Below are positions 26,706 through 34,987 of a stretch of DNA of 64,000 bases, piece by piece. Both the position numbers and the translations under genes were made by a program. The stretch's first letter is position 1. The number at the start of each line of letters is the position of its first letter. Location of the stretch: the NCBI RefSeq assembly GCF_004217415.1, contig NZ_SHLI01000001.1:62001-126000 (forward strand). The letters are read 5' to 3'. Below the pieces are notes generated by a model. It had not been told where the DNA came from, did no database searches, and was given only the letters and a program-made list of their open reading frames with translations. The stretch comes from Spiribacter vilamensis. Its GTDB lineage: Bacteria > Pseudomonadota > Gammaproteobacteria > Nitrococcales > Nitrococcaceae.

Positions 26706-28016
26706 TCAGTTGTAGTTGGTGGGCACCACGTCGGAGAACCGGAAATCCAGTACCTCCATGATGTGGCGGAACTTGTCGTGGAGCGCCGACTCGCTGTCCG
26801 CGCCGATGAAGATATCGGCGATTTCATAGCTGTAGCTGTCCTGGGCGCGCAGTGTCGAGAGCCGGTCGCCCTCGTTCACGGCCACGTGGACGACCAGTTC
26901 CGGATGCTGCTTTTGCAGGGTCTCGATCCCCTCGCGGGAGGGCACTCGGGTGACCACCGTGTCGCCGAATACCCTCGGCATGAATTTGCCGGCGATGGGG
27001 AAGCGCCCCTCGTTACGGGGGAAGTTCGGCTTGCGGCCCAGTGCGATATCGATGGCTACCTCGTGGTGGGAAGCCCCGGTCGCGATCTGGAAGATCGGGC
27101 AGTGGGACTTGGAGATCCTTGGATTGATCTCCAGCAGCCATAACCTGTCGGTCGCCTCGTCCCAGAAGAATTCCATGTTGAACGGAGACTGGTCCATTCC
27201 GATGTGGCGCAGGATGGTGTCGGCGTAACTGATCATCCGGTTGCGCACTCCCACCGGCAGGTGAGACGGGTACTGGTAGCTGAAAAAGCTCACGTTATTC
27301 GACGCCCGCAGCGAATCGACAATGGCATAGACCACCACCTCGCCTTTATGGACATAGCCCTCCAGGGTGCAAAGCCGGCCGCTGATCAGGCCCTCGGCGA
27401 TACACGTGGCACCGCTGCCATGGTCGGGCAGGGCGGCCCTGTTGGCGCTGTACTGCAGGATATTGTCGAAGGGCTCGGCGAAGACATGGATGTTGTCCCG
27501 GATGGTCGCCATCGCCTGGAGGTACTGCTGTTCGTCATCGATGCGAAAGCCCAGATAGGACGAAAAGGCCACGGACGGTTTCAGCCAGAAGGGATAGGCC
27601 ATGTTCAGGTCCCCAACCGGATCATCGCTGTACGGGTCGAGTCCCTGGAATGCCGGTGTACACTCCGGCACTGCCTCCTGGCCGGCGAGCCGGTTCCAGT
27701 ACTTGTTCTCGCAGTAGAGCACGCTCTCCAGGCTTGGCGTCGGCAGCCCCCACTCGCGCCGGAGAATCGGCAGCATCGAGGTGGTGGGGAAATCCCAGTG
27801 GCCAATGATGGCATCCACCGCCGGCGCATTCGCGAGCGTCTCCCGCGCCTCGGCCAGGATGGCGTCCATGGGATAGGAAGGGGGGTGGACCATCGTGTCG
27901 TAGTCGACAAGGCCGTGGAATTCATACTCATCGGCATTCCGAACGGTTTGCAGCTCGGCGAGGTTGAAGTCGTCGAGCCCGATCACGAATACGTGTTTGC
28001 TTTCTGTTCGATCCAT
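26706..28016 (-). CDS. ATP-grasp domain ligase (carboxylate-amine type)
   Basis: 436 aa protein with an N-terminal pre-ATP-grasp lobe (KHVFVIGLDDFNLAELQTV) and a carbamoyl-phosphate-synthase/BacD-like ATP-grasp core. Key parts are the YPFWLKPSVAFSSYLGF lysine segment near 150, the EGYVHKGEVVVYAIVDS strand and LWLLEINPRISKSHCPIFQ, which carries the metal-binding Glu and Asn. The C-terminal subdomain resembles those of peptide-forming ligases. The substrate is unknown. ATG at 28016 is taken; a GTG at 28028 in frame is possible. It lies 15 nt downstream of the CocE/NonD gene and 13 nt upstream of the M20 gene. Confidence 0.82.
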   Translation of the reverse strand: MDRTESKHVFVIGLDDFNLAELQTVRNADEYEFHGLVDYDTMVHPPSYPMDAILAEARETLANAPAVDAIIGHWDFPTTSMLPILRREWGLPTPSLESVLYCENKYWNRLAGQEAVPECTPAFQGLDPYSDDPVGDLNMAYPFWLKPSVAFSSYLGFRIDDEQQYLQAMATIRDNIHVFAEPFDNILQYSANRAALPDHGSGATCIAEGLISGRLCTLEGYVHKGEVVVYAIVDSLRASNNVSFFSYQYPSHLPVGVRNRMISYADTILRHIGMDQSPFNMEFFWDEATDRLWLLEINPRISKSHCPIFQIATGASHHEVAIDIALGRKPNFPRNEGRFPIAGKFMPRVFGDTVVTRVPSREGIETLQKQHPELVVHVAVNEGDRLSTLRAQDSYSYEIADIFIGADSESALHDKFRHIMEVLDFRFSDVVPTNYN

Positions 28017-28031
28017 GTCCCGTACCACCCC

Positions 28032-30059
28032 TTACACCAGGTCCCGGGGGACGGATTCATTCCAGTCCTGCGAGAACACGCGGATTTCCCCGTGCCGGTA
28101 CCGCTGGTAGGCATCGAGGGTGGCGTGTACGGCGAATTCCTCCGTGGTCGACGTCACCACGGTCCGCGTCACGGTGCGAATGTCCCAGTCTCCCCGCCGG
28201 AGGTGGCGCTCGGCGACTACTTCCGCCCGGAGTGACTGGAAATCATCCCCGATGGAGGAGTAGGTCTCCACGGTGCGCGATCCGGTCACCAGATCAATGG
28301 CCTTGTGATACTGGCTGCCGGCGTCGTCGATGACTTCCAGCGTTGACTGGTCCGTCGACAGATCGCGATGGACCAGCCAGTTGTGATGGGCCGCACCAAG
28401 GCGCTCTATCTCAGGTAAAGGCGTCCCCTCGGGCGGCTGGAAATCGGGTAGTGCTGCATCCGATGCACGCGGTGGGCGTTCCGGCAGTACGAACCGGCTC
28501 CCTTCACCATAGACATGCAGGCGCGCCGGTTCCGGTGGCGGCCAGGCCAGGGGCCAGTACGATGTTGACAGGGAAAGCCGCAACCGGTGGCCCGCCGGAA
28601 AGGCGTGGGCGATGCCGTTGAGTTTGATCGTTACATGATAGCGATGTCCCGGTTCCAGTGGCTCTGGTGTCTCACTGCTGTCCCGGTGTGTGAGGTTTAA
28701 AAGCCCGTAAGTGACGCGTGTCGCCTTATCGTCAGGTGCGACGTCGGAGAGTCGCGCCGCCACCATGGCGACTGGGCGGTCGGCCGCCACTTCCAGTTCC
28801 AGGCGGGGCTCGCCCATGATCTCGAATACGGACTCCAGGGAATCGCTTTCGAACACCAGGGCCCCGCCGTCCTCTTCTCTCTGATCGTGGGCAAGATCCG
28901 GGCCCGCTGCATAGGAGCACCACTTACCGGCAAACAACCCGAGCGTGAGCGGCGACTGCACCGAGTGCTCGAATTCAGGGCTGGCGTCTTCCGGCGATAC
29001 CAGTTGAGCAGGGGCCAGCGCGTAACTGTGCTCCCGGATATCCGGGCTCGGCCACTCCGACTCGCCTACCCAGCGTCCCGGGCGCCGTCGGTAGTAGGTA
29101 TTGGGCGGGACAGCCTCCTGCATCCACACCCGCAGCATGGGCCCGTCCATCACGCCGGTATCCTTGCCCTTGAGCCAGTGATCCCACCACCGCACCAGCT
29201 CCTGCAGGAAGCCGATGGCGGGGCCGGGGACGCCAAGGTGGGGGTACTTGTGGCTCCAGGGGCCGATGAGTCCCTTGCGCGGGACATCCAGATTCCGCAT
29301 CAGCCGGAAAACGGCGTTGGAGTAGCCGTCCGCCCAGCCGCTGACGGCATAGACCGGGCAGCGGATGCCGCCGTGGTCTTCGCACACCGAGGCGTGCGCC
29401 CAGTAGTCGTCACGGCGCTGGTGATCCAGCCATTTCTTTATCCAGAGTCCGCTGCCGCGCAGTCGCTCGAACCACATGTCACGCCAGCGATCGCCCACCA
29501 GCTCCGGATCGGGGGGCAGGGAGTTGTACGCGAACATCACCGATGCCCAGGAGATGTTGTCGCCCAGCAGACAGCCGCCCATGTGGTGGACGTCGTCGGC
29601 AAACCGGTCGTCGGAGGCACAGACGGCGACCACCGCCTTGAGCTCCGGTGGCTGGAGGGCCGCGATCTGGAGACCGTTGAATCCACCCCAGGAAATGCCA
29701 ATCATGCCGACATCGCCCGTGCACCAGGGCTGTTCTGCCAGCCAGCGCAACACCGCGCAGCCGTCATCGAGCTCTTGCTGCAGGTATTCGTCCGTGAGAA
29801 TGCCCTCGGACTCACCGCTACCGCGCAAATCCACCCGGATGCAGGCGTAGCCGTGCCCGGCGATGTAGGGGTGGGCGATGGCGTCCCGAGCGGCGGTTCC
29901 GAAGCGCTTGCGGTAGGGGATGTACTCCATGATCGCTGGCACCGGCCGTTCATCCCGGGGGCGCCAGATGCGCGCGGCAAGCCGTATGCCATCAGGCATC
30001 GGGATCCAGACGTTGGCTTCTTCCATGATCTCGCATGGCAATGTACTGACGGTCTTCAT
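28032..30059 (-). CDS. CocE/NonD-family hydrolase (peptidase S15-like)
   Basis: 675 aa alpha/beta hydrolase of the X-Pro dipeptidyl-peptidase / alpha-amino-acid ester hydrolase group. The nucleophile elbow is GISWGGFNG (Ser near 123), RVDLRGSGESEG carries the conserved oxyanion-side region, and SGWADGYSNAV contains the acid residue position. The C-terminal jelly-roll domain (AHAFPAGHRLRLSLSTSYWP) is family-typical. No signal peptide is seen. It is the first gene of the operon with the second ATP-grasp ligase, the M20 peptidase and the C26 hydrolase. The physiological ester or peptide substrate is unknown. Confidence 0.87.
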   Translation of the reverse strand: MKTVSTLPCEIMEEANVWIPMPDGIRLAARIWRPRDERPVPAIMEYIPYRKRFGTAARDAIAHPYIAGHGYACIRVDLRGSGESEGILTDEYLQQELDDGCAVLRWLAEQPWCTGDVGMIGISWGGFNGLQIAALQPPELKAVVAVCASDDRFADDVHHMGGCLLGDNISWASVMFAYNSLPPDPELVGDRWRDMWFERLRGSGLWIKKWLDHQRRDDYWAHASVCEDHGGIRCPVYAVSGWADGYSNAVFRLMRNLDVPRKGLIGPWSHKYPHLGVPGPAIGFLQELVRWWDHWLKGKDTGVMDGPMLRVWMQEAVPPNTYYRRRPGRWVGESEWPSPDIREHSYALAPAQLVSPEDASPEFEHSVQSPLTLGLFAGKWCSYAAGPDLAHDQREEDGGALVFESDSLESVFEIMGEPRLELEVAADRPVAMVAARLSDVAPDDKATRVTYGLLNLTHRDSSETPEPLEPGHRYHVTIKLNGIAHAFPAGHRLRLSLSTSYWPLAWPPPEPARLHVYGEGSRFVLPERPPRASDAALPDFQPPEGTPLPEIERLGAAHHNWLVHRDLSTDQSTLEVIDDAGSQYHKAIDLVTGSRTVETYSSIGDDFQSLRAEVVAERHLRRGDWDIRTVTRTVVTSTTEEFAVHATLDAYQRYRHGEIRVFSQDWNESVPRDLV

Positions 30060-30221
30060 ACGGCGGGCTCCAGGCCTGAACGACTGACTTGAAACATAGC
30101 ACCCCCGGGACGTGGCGGTGCGTTTTCAACAGCTTTTATTAATACTCGTCAGCCAGAGCACTGAAGACGGAGGCGGAGCGACGTGGTTGAATAAAAGGTA
30201 TATAAGCCGAGAGGAAGACCC

Positions 30222-30371
30222 ATGCGTCTAACAGCGAAAGATATTGCGGCTATCAAGCAGGCGGTCGGCGACGTGCTGGGTGAGCGCGAGGTCGACATCG
30301 TTCTGAAGGCGCCTAACCTGGAGACGTCTCTGATTCACCAGTTGGCCCAGGAAAAAGGCGTGTTGCTGTGA
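30222..30371 (+). pseudogene. 49-codon relic resembling an internally deleted MNT nucleotidyltransferase
   Basis: A short frame with a good ribosome site (GAGGA) reads MRLTAKDIAAIKQAVGDVLG, then EREVDIVLKAPNLE and ends IHQLAQEKGVLL. From family knowledge, MntA-type minimal nucleotidyltransferases begin MRLT..EI.AIK..V and end with a (K/R).D(L/I)V...I...A...G..L segment, with the catalytic GSR...GD(I/L)D region between. Here the two ends appear joined in frame and the catalytic centre is missing. It may be a relic of a HEPN/MNT antitoxin, or a small real protein. No HEPN partner is adjacent. It is convergent with the OM barrel gene. Confidence 0.5.
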
Positions 30372-30383
30372 AACTCCTGCCCG

Positions 30384-31145
30384 TCAGAACGCGTAATGGA
30401 CGCCGGCGAATCCGCCCTCAAGCGTCACATCGCCATCAATGTCATCGATGTCGTCGATCTCGAGCTCCTGGCGCCGGTAGCCCAGTTCGACCCCGATGCC
30501 GAAGTCGGACGTATAACCGACAAGCGCCCGGGTATCGATAAAGCTGCTGCCATCGAAACCGATGCCGCTGCCCTGTGCCCGGACGTAGGCGCCGGTGCCG
30601 GGGACGTCGACCCGAACGGCGGCGTATCCCATGGGGACCGGGGCGCTGACCGACTCCGATGCTGCCTTGGTGTTGTCCCGGCTGCGAATACTGACGTCCG
30701 CATCGATCAGGCGAACATCCAGCCCGAGGTCCAGATCGACCAGCGTGTCGAGTACCGAGTAATAGGCGATGATATCGGTCTGCTTGATTTCAAATGTTGA
30801 ATCCACCGATTCGTCGATGTTGTAAGTTTTGCCTCCGAAATCGATTTCACGCCGAAAGGTACCCCGCCCATCCTCATCGAAACTCGAGCGCTCGAGGCGG
30901 ATGTTGGGGAGCAGAAAGACGGGGTGCTCGAGCTGGGCATACAGATACCCGTTGGACGAACCGCTGAGGCCAGCGTCGTCCTCGAGGTCGAAACTCTTGC
31001 TCCCCTCGTCCGCATACTGCCCGGACAGATTCTGGTCCCAGCTGCCCCCACCGATGCGGAAGCTGAAGTCTGCAGCCTGGCTTGAGCCAATTGCCGCGAG
31101 GCCGAGTGCCCCGGTGGCAATGGCCGTCATCATCCGTGTTGTCAT
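30384..31145 (-). CDS. Outer-membrane beta-barrel protein (TIGR04219-like)
   Basis: 253 aa protein with a signal peptide ending near SSQA-ADF (about residue 24). The mature part alternates strands and ends in the aromatic F typical of outer-membrane barrels (GFAGVHYAF). The pattern GGGSWDQNLSGQYADEG, then EHPVFLLPNIRLE and DLDLGLDVRL matches my recollection of the TIGR04219 family, whose function is unknown. ATG at 31145 follows GAGGAG. It is 14 nt downstream of mgtE and may be co-transcribed with it. Confidence 0.85.
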   Translation of the reverse strand: MTTRMMTAIATGALGLAAIGSSQAADFSFRIGGGSWDQNLSGQYADEGSKSFDLEDDAGLSGSSNGYLYAQLEHPVFLLPNIRLERSSFDEDGRGTFRREIDFGGKTYNIDESVDSTFEIKQTDIIAYYSVLDTLVDLDLGLDVRLIDADVSIRSRDNTKAASESVSAPVPMGYAAVRVDVPGTGAYVRAQGSGIGFDGSSFIDTRALVGYTSDFGIGVELGYRRQELEIDDIDDIDGDVTLEGGFAGVHYAF

Positions 31146-31159
31146 GATATCTCCTCGTT

Positions 31160-32515
31160 TTATAGCAAGAATAACGTCGCCAGCCCCAGGAACGCGGTAA
31201 ACCCGACGATATCGGTCACCGTCGTCAGGATGACGCCGCCGGCCAGCGCCGGATCGATCCCGAAGCGCTTGAGGACCAGCGGTACGATAACGCCGGAGGC
31301 GGCGGCAGTACCGAGGTTCACCGTCATTGCCACGGCGATGATTACGCCGATGGTGGGTCGGCCGAACCACAATAGCGCGATACCCGCCAGGACCACTGCC
31401 CAGAGCAGCCCGTTGAGCAATCCGATGCCCAGTTCCTTGAGGAGCAACGCCCGGGTGTGACGGGTGGCGAGATGGCCGAGCGCCAGGGCGCGGATCACCA
31501 GCGCGAGCGTCTGAGTGCCTGCAATGCCGCCCATGCTGGCGACCACCGGCATCAGAACGGCCAGCGCGGTTATCTCCTGGATCGTTGCCTCGAACAGGCC
31601 GATCACATACGCCGCCATGAGGGCGGTGATCAGGTTGAGTCCCAGCCACCCGGCCCGGCGCTTCGAGCTGGACCATACCGGTGCAAACAGGTCTTCTTCT
31701 TCTCCCAGCCCCGCCATGCTCAGGATGGATCGCTCCGCCTCGTCCCGGATCACATCCACGACGTCGTCGATGGTGATTCGACCGATCAGTCGCCCGCGGC
31801 TGTCGAGCACCGGCGCCGATATCAGATCCCGGTCCTCGAACATACGGGCGACGTCGCGATCCGACATCTCGGCCGGAATCACCAGCGTGTCGGCGACTAG
31901 CAAATCCTCGACACGACCGGCCGGGTCACAGGTCAGCAGATCGCTAACGCGAAGGATACCGAGGAAATGGTCGTAGCGGCTGACCACGAACAGGTGGTCG
32001 GTCAGCTCGGGCATCTCGCCGCGCATCCGCAGGTAGCGGAACACCACGTCCAGGCTCACGTCCGGCCGGACCGTCACGGTATCGGTGTTCATCAGGCCGC
32101 CGGCGCTGTCCTCCGGGTAGGCGAGGACGGCTTCGAGGCGCTGACGGTTCTGGTTGTCCAGCGAGTGAAGGATCTCGGCGGTGAGGGTCCGGGGCAGGTC
32201 CTGCATGAAATCGGCGAGGTCGTCCATATCCATGCCGGAGGTGGCCGCGAGCAGTTCCCGGTCGTCCATTTCCCGGATCAGACCGCCGCGTACCTCGTCA
32301 TTGACCTGGAGGAGGACCTCGCCATCGACTTCCTCGTCCACCAGCTCCCAGAGGACGTTGCGCTGGGCAGGGGGGAAGGATTCCAGCAGATTGGCGATCT
32401 CCGAGGGATGCAGGGCATTGAGCATGCGGCGCGCCTCCGGCAGCGTGCCATCCTGCAAAAGCTCGGTGACGGTCTCGGCAATCCTGCCTTGCTTTTGCTC
32501 GCGCTCTTCGATCAT
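31160..32515 (-). CDS. mgtE: MgtE-type magnesium transporter
   Basis: 451 aa Mg2+ channel. It has an N-terminal MgtE helical domain (about 1-125, with LHPSEIANLLESFPPAQR), two CBS domains (about 130-250), then about five membrane helices from residue 280, including MPVVASMGGIAGTQTLALVIRAL and TVNLGTAAASGVIVPLVLKRFGIDPALAGG. The acidic Mg-sensing surface is expected in the N and CBS domains. It lies 18 nt after the HPr gene, a neighbourhood seen in several proteobacteria with nitrogen PTS genes. No Mg riboswitch space exists upstream. Confidence 0.96.
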   Translation of the reverse strand: MIEEREQKQGRIAETVTELLQDGTLPEARRMLNALHPSEIANLLESFPPAQRNVLWELVDEEVDGEVLLQVNDEVRGGLIREMDDRELLAATSGMDMDDLADFMQDLPRTLTAEILHSLDNQNRQRLEAVLAYPEDSAGGLMNTDTVTVRPDVSLDVVFRYLRMRGEMPELTDHLFVVSRYDHFLGILRVSDLLTCDPAGRVEDLLVADTLVIPAEMSDRDVARMFEDRDLISAPVLDSRGRLIGRITIDDVVDVIRDEAERSILSMAGLGEEEDLFAPVWSSSKRRAGWLGLNLITALMAAYVIGLFEATIQEITALAVLMPVVASMGGIAGTQTLALVIRALALGHLATRHTRALLLKELGIGLLNGLLWAVVLAGIALLWFGRPTIGVIIAVAMTVNLGTAAASGVIVPLVLKRFGIDPALAGGVILTTVTDIVGFTAFLGLATLFLL

Positions 32516-32533
32516 GCGTGTTCCTGTGTGTGA

Positions 32534-32821
32534 TCAGTCGGTCTCGCCGAAGCCATCGGCGACGAGTGCGCGGATGCCGGCGATCGCCTGCTCGGCGTCG
32601 GGGCCCTCGGCGACCAGCTCGAGCTCGCTACCCTGACCGGCGGCCAGCATCATCAACCCCATGATGCTCTTGCCGTTGGCCGAATGGCCGCTGAAATGCA
32701 CCGTGACCGCGGCCGTGTATTCCCCCGCCAGCGTCGCGAACCGAGCCGCGGCACGCGCGTGGAGTCCGAGCCGGTTCACGATCTGCACCTGACACCGGCG
32801 TATCGAATCATCCGACGCCAT
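32534..32821 (-). CDS. ptsH: HPr-family phosphocarrier protein (NPr-type)
   Basis: 95 aa PTS phosphocarrier. The phospho-acceptor histidine is His21 in RLGLHARAAARF. The regulatory-serine region NGKSIMGLMML keeps the serine (Ser52 here, Ser46 of classical HPr), which matters because a short HprK lies in the same operon. It overlaps the EIIA gene by 14 nt. Clustering with ptsN, rapZ and rpoN indicates a regulatory (nitrogen-related) PTS rather than sugar uptake; no EIIB/EIIC is present. EI (ptsP or ptsI) is not in the window. Confidence 0.93.
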   Translation of the reverse strand: MASDDSIRRCQVQIVNRLGLHARAAARFATLAGEYTAAVTVHFSGHSANGKSIMGLMMLAAGQGSELELVAEGPDAEQAIAGIRALVADGFGETD

Positions 32822-33236
32822 GGTTCGCCTCGTGCTCGCCGATCCCCGGCGGGGTTATCTGGATAATTCCATCGTGGGCTGCGGACAGCGCCGTTTCCGC
32901 GAGGGCCTCCACAGGCTGTTGCGGATAGTTGAGAACTCGCAACAGCATGGGCAGATTGACACCGGCGATCACCGGATAGCCTCGACCGCGGCCGACGGCA
33001 ACGGCGATATTGGCCGGTGTCGCGCCGAATGCGTCGGTGAGAATCAGGATCCCGTCACCATCTTCGACTCCGTCGGCGAGTAACTCGATGCGGTTCCGCG
33101 TCGCCCCCGGTGTCTCGTCCGCCCGGGGGCTGGCGGTAGCGATCGCGAGCGGCAGCGGTTGCAGGATGCCCTGCGCCGTATCACGCAGGGCGTCGCCGAC
33201 CCGGGGGTGAGTGATGAGCAGTAGGCCGACGCTCAT
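32808..33236 (-). CDS. EIIA domain protein, mannose (ManX) family
   Basis: 142 aa single-domain EIIA of the mannose type. The N-terminal MSVGLLLITHPRVGDAL carries the phosphorylatable His10, and the ILILTDAFGATPANIA segment is family-typical. No EIIB/C/D partners are near, so it is probably regulatory and phosphorylated by the adjacent HPr. It overlaps rapZ by 4 nt and the HPr gene by 14 nt. ATG at 33236 is chosen; the upstream frame lies within rapZ. Confidence 0.92.
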   Translation of the reverse strand: MSVGLLLITHPRVGDALRDTAQGILQPLPLAIATASPRADETPGATRNRIELLADGVEDGDGILILTDAFGATPANIAVAVGRGRGYPVIAGVNLPMLLRVLNYPQQPVEALAETALSAAHDGIIQITPPGIGEHEANHGVG

Positions 33237-34081
33237 GGCAGCTCGCGGTGCCGGACGGTGACACCAATGTCCTGCTCTCGTAGATGGGTGGCGAGTGCTT
33301 CGATCAGATAGACCGAGCGGTGCTGGCCACCGGTGCATCCGATGCCGACAGTGAGATAGCTCCGGTTTTCGGTCTCGAACACCGGTAACCAGTCGTCCAT
33401 GAAACAGCGGATTTGCCTGAGGTAGCGCGATACCAGCGGGCTGTCGGCGAGAAAGGCCGAGACCGCGGCATCGCGCCCTGTCAGGGGACGCAGTTCGGGC
33501 TCCCAGTGCGGGTTTGGCAGGCAACGACTGTCGAAGACGAAGTCGGCGTCCGTGGGTGTGCCATGTTTGTAGCCGAACGACTCGAGCTGGACCGAGAGGT
33601 GGTTGCCCGACTCTGCAAGTCGAGTACGGATAATGCGGCGTAGCTCGTGGAGTGTCGTTCGCGAGGTATCAACGGTCAGATCGGCGCGTTCGTTGAGGGG
33701 TAGCAGCCGCTCCCGCTCGCCGCGAATCGCCTCGTTGAGGGGCATGTCGGGCCCGCTGAGCGGGTGACGTCGCCGGGTTTCGGAAAAGCGCTTGAGCAGC
33801 GTTGCATCATCCGCGTCGAGGAAGACGATTTCCGTACGGATTCCCTGGTTGGCCAGGGCGTCGAGGATGCCCGGGAAGCGACTCAGAGACATCGGCCGGT
33901 TGCGTGCGTCGATGCCCACGGCATAGTCCGTGTTCCCACCGTCGTCGGAAATATGCCGGCCAAAGGCATCCAGCAGATCGACGGGAAGATTATCGATACA
34001 GTAGAAGCCCGAGTCCTCGAGCGTTGCCAGCGCGACACTCTTGCCCGAGCCCGACAGTCCGCTGACGATGATCAGTCGCAT
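33233..34081 (-). CDS. rapZ: RapZ, RNase adaptor / nucleotide-binding protein
   Basis: 282 aa protein. The start MRLIIVSGLSGSGKSVALATLEDSGFYCIDNLP contains Walker A (8-15). The C-terminal RNA-binding half has SFGYKHGTPTDADFVFDSRCLPNPHW, IGCTGGQHRSVYL and VRHRE, all family signatures. In E. coli RapZ guides GlmZ decay and thus controls amino-sugar supply for the cell wall. It overlaps hprK by 10 nt and the EIIA gene by 4 nt. Confidence 0.97.
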   Translation of the reverse strand: MRLIIVSGLSGSGKSVALATLEDSGFYCIDNLPVDLLDAFGRHISDDGGNTDYAVGIDARNRPMSLSRFPGILDALANQGIRTEIVFLDADDATLLKRFSETRRRHPLSGPDMPLNEAIRGERERLLPLNERADLTVDTSRTTLHELRRIIRTRLAESGNHLSVQLESFGYKHGTPTDADFVFDSRCLPNPHWEPELRPLTGRDAAVSAFLADSPLVSRYLRQIRCFMDDWLPVFETENRSYLTVGIGCTGGQHRSVYLIEALATHLREQDIGVTVRHRELP

Positions 34082-34509
34082 TTCGCCACCTCTACGACCT
34101 GAATGAGCTCCGCTACCGGCCGATCCGGCGAGATGATGATTTGCGGGATCCGGATGCCGGCGATCACAACCGACTGCCAGTCCGTTTCCGATGTCGCGGG
34201 GCGCCGATCCCGGGTCAGTTCGACCGCCCAGTCGATGGACGCACTCGCAGCGATGGCGGCCTGACCAAAGCGCCGGGTGACATCGAACAACCCCGGTCCG
34301 CGCAGGCACAGCAAGCCCGGCTTTTCAGCGGGTGACCGTCCGATTAAGCGACCTCCGGTGGCCTGGACATCCACCGCGTCATCCGCCACCAGCCGATGCC
34401 CGTCACGCAGCAGCATCAGGGCGGTATCGCTCTTGCCCATGCCGGATGCGCCCCGCAAAAGCACTCCGATACCGTTGATGCTTACCAGCGTGCCCGGGAT
34501 CTGGCTCAT
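34072..34509 (-). CDS. hprK: Short HPr kinase/phosphorylase (C-terminal domain only)
   Basis: 145 aa protein that corresponds only to the catalytic domain of HprK. The P-loop GASGMGKSD is at 20-28, and LRGPGLFDVTRRFG matches the RG.G..D motif. Full-length HprK is about 310 aa with an N-terminal domain that is absent here, and short HprK forms are best known in alphaproteobacteria. It overlaps ptsN and rapZ. Since HPr in the same operon keeps its serine, phosphorylation of that serine is a reasonable inference; a stand-alone nucleotide-sensing role is also possible. Confidence 0.88.
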   Translation of the reverse strand: MSQIPGTLVSINGIGVLLRGASGMGKSDTALMLLRDGHRLVADDAVDVQATGGRLIGRSPAEKPGLLCLRGPGLFDVTRRFGQAAIAASASIDWAVELTRDRRPATSETDWQSVVIAGIRIPQIIISPDRPVAELIQVVEVAKCD

Positions 34510-34982
34510 TCGCCGGCATTCCCGTTATTCTCACCCGTTATCACCGCGTAGAGCTCGGCGTCGCTACTGCAGTTCCGCAGCCGGTCGCAGAGCGCCTCAT
34601 CCCGGAACATTTCCGCCAGCCGCGCGAGGATGCGCAGATGCTCGTCGTTGCTGTGCTCCGGCACCAGTAGTGCGAGGAGCAGATCCACGGGTTGTCGATC
34701 AGCGGCATCGAAGTTGATGGGGGTGGACAGCCTGATCAGTGCCGCTCGCGACGATTCGATGTCGGGACTGCGCGTGTGTGGTAATGCCACGCCACGCCCG
34801 AGACCGGTGCTGCCAAGGCGCTCGCGGACCGTTAGCCCCTCGAAGATGTTGCGCGTCGCCTCGCTCCCCGCGGGGACATCAGCCATGAGCTGTTCGCTCA
34901 GGCGCTCCAGGGCACGCTTTTTACTGGTGGCGGTCACGCCGCAGCGTGTCCGCCCTGCCGAGAGCAGTCGGGTAAGCTCCAT
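34506..34982 (-). CDS. ptsN: EIIA-Ntr, nitrogen regulatory PTS protein
   Basis: 158 aa EIIA of the fructose/mannitol type. The active histidine is His69 in GLGRGVALPHTRSPDIES. It receives phosphate from NPr and in E. coli regulates potassium and nitrogen functions. It is 5 nt downstream of hpf and overlaps hprK by 4 nt, in the conserved rpoN-hpf-ptsN order. Confidence 0.96.
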   Translation of the reverse strand: MELTRLLSAGRTRCGVTATSKKRALERLSEQLMADVPAGSEATRNIFEGLTVRERLGSTGLGRGVALPHTRSPDIESSRAALIRLSTPINFDAADRQPVDLLLALLVPEHSNDEHLRILARLAEMFRDEALCDRLRNCSSDAELYAVITGENNGNAGE

Positions 34983-34987
34983 AGCGA

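Noticed and set aside
27204-28235. 343-codon plus-strand frame
   Set aside because: Lies antisense to the ATP-grasp and CocE genes, is rich in Arg/Gly/His, and has no recognisable domain; a shadow typical of high-GC DNA.
28887-30092. 401-codon plus-strand frame
   Set aside because: Fully antisense to the CocE/NonD gene, which has clear catalytic motifs; composition is shadow-like.
30060-30221. Possible divergent promoters with TTGAAA, TATGTT and TATATAA-like elements
   Set aside because: No pair has acceptable -35/-10 spacing on either strand, so no promoter is called.
31146-31676. N-terminal extension of the OM barrel frame
   Set aside because: It lies in another frame of mgtE; the signal peptide and ribosome site place the start at 31145.
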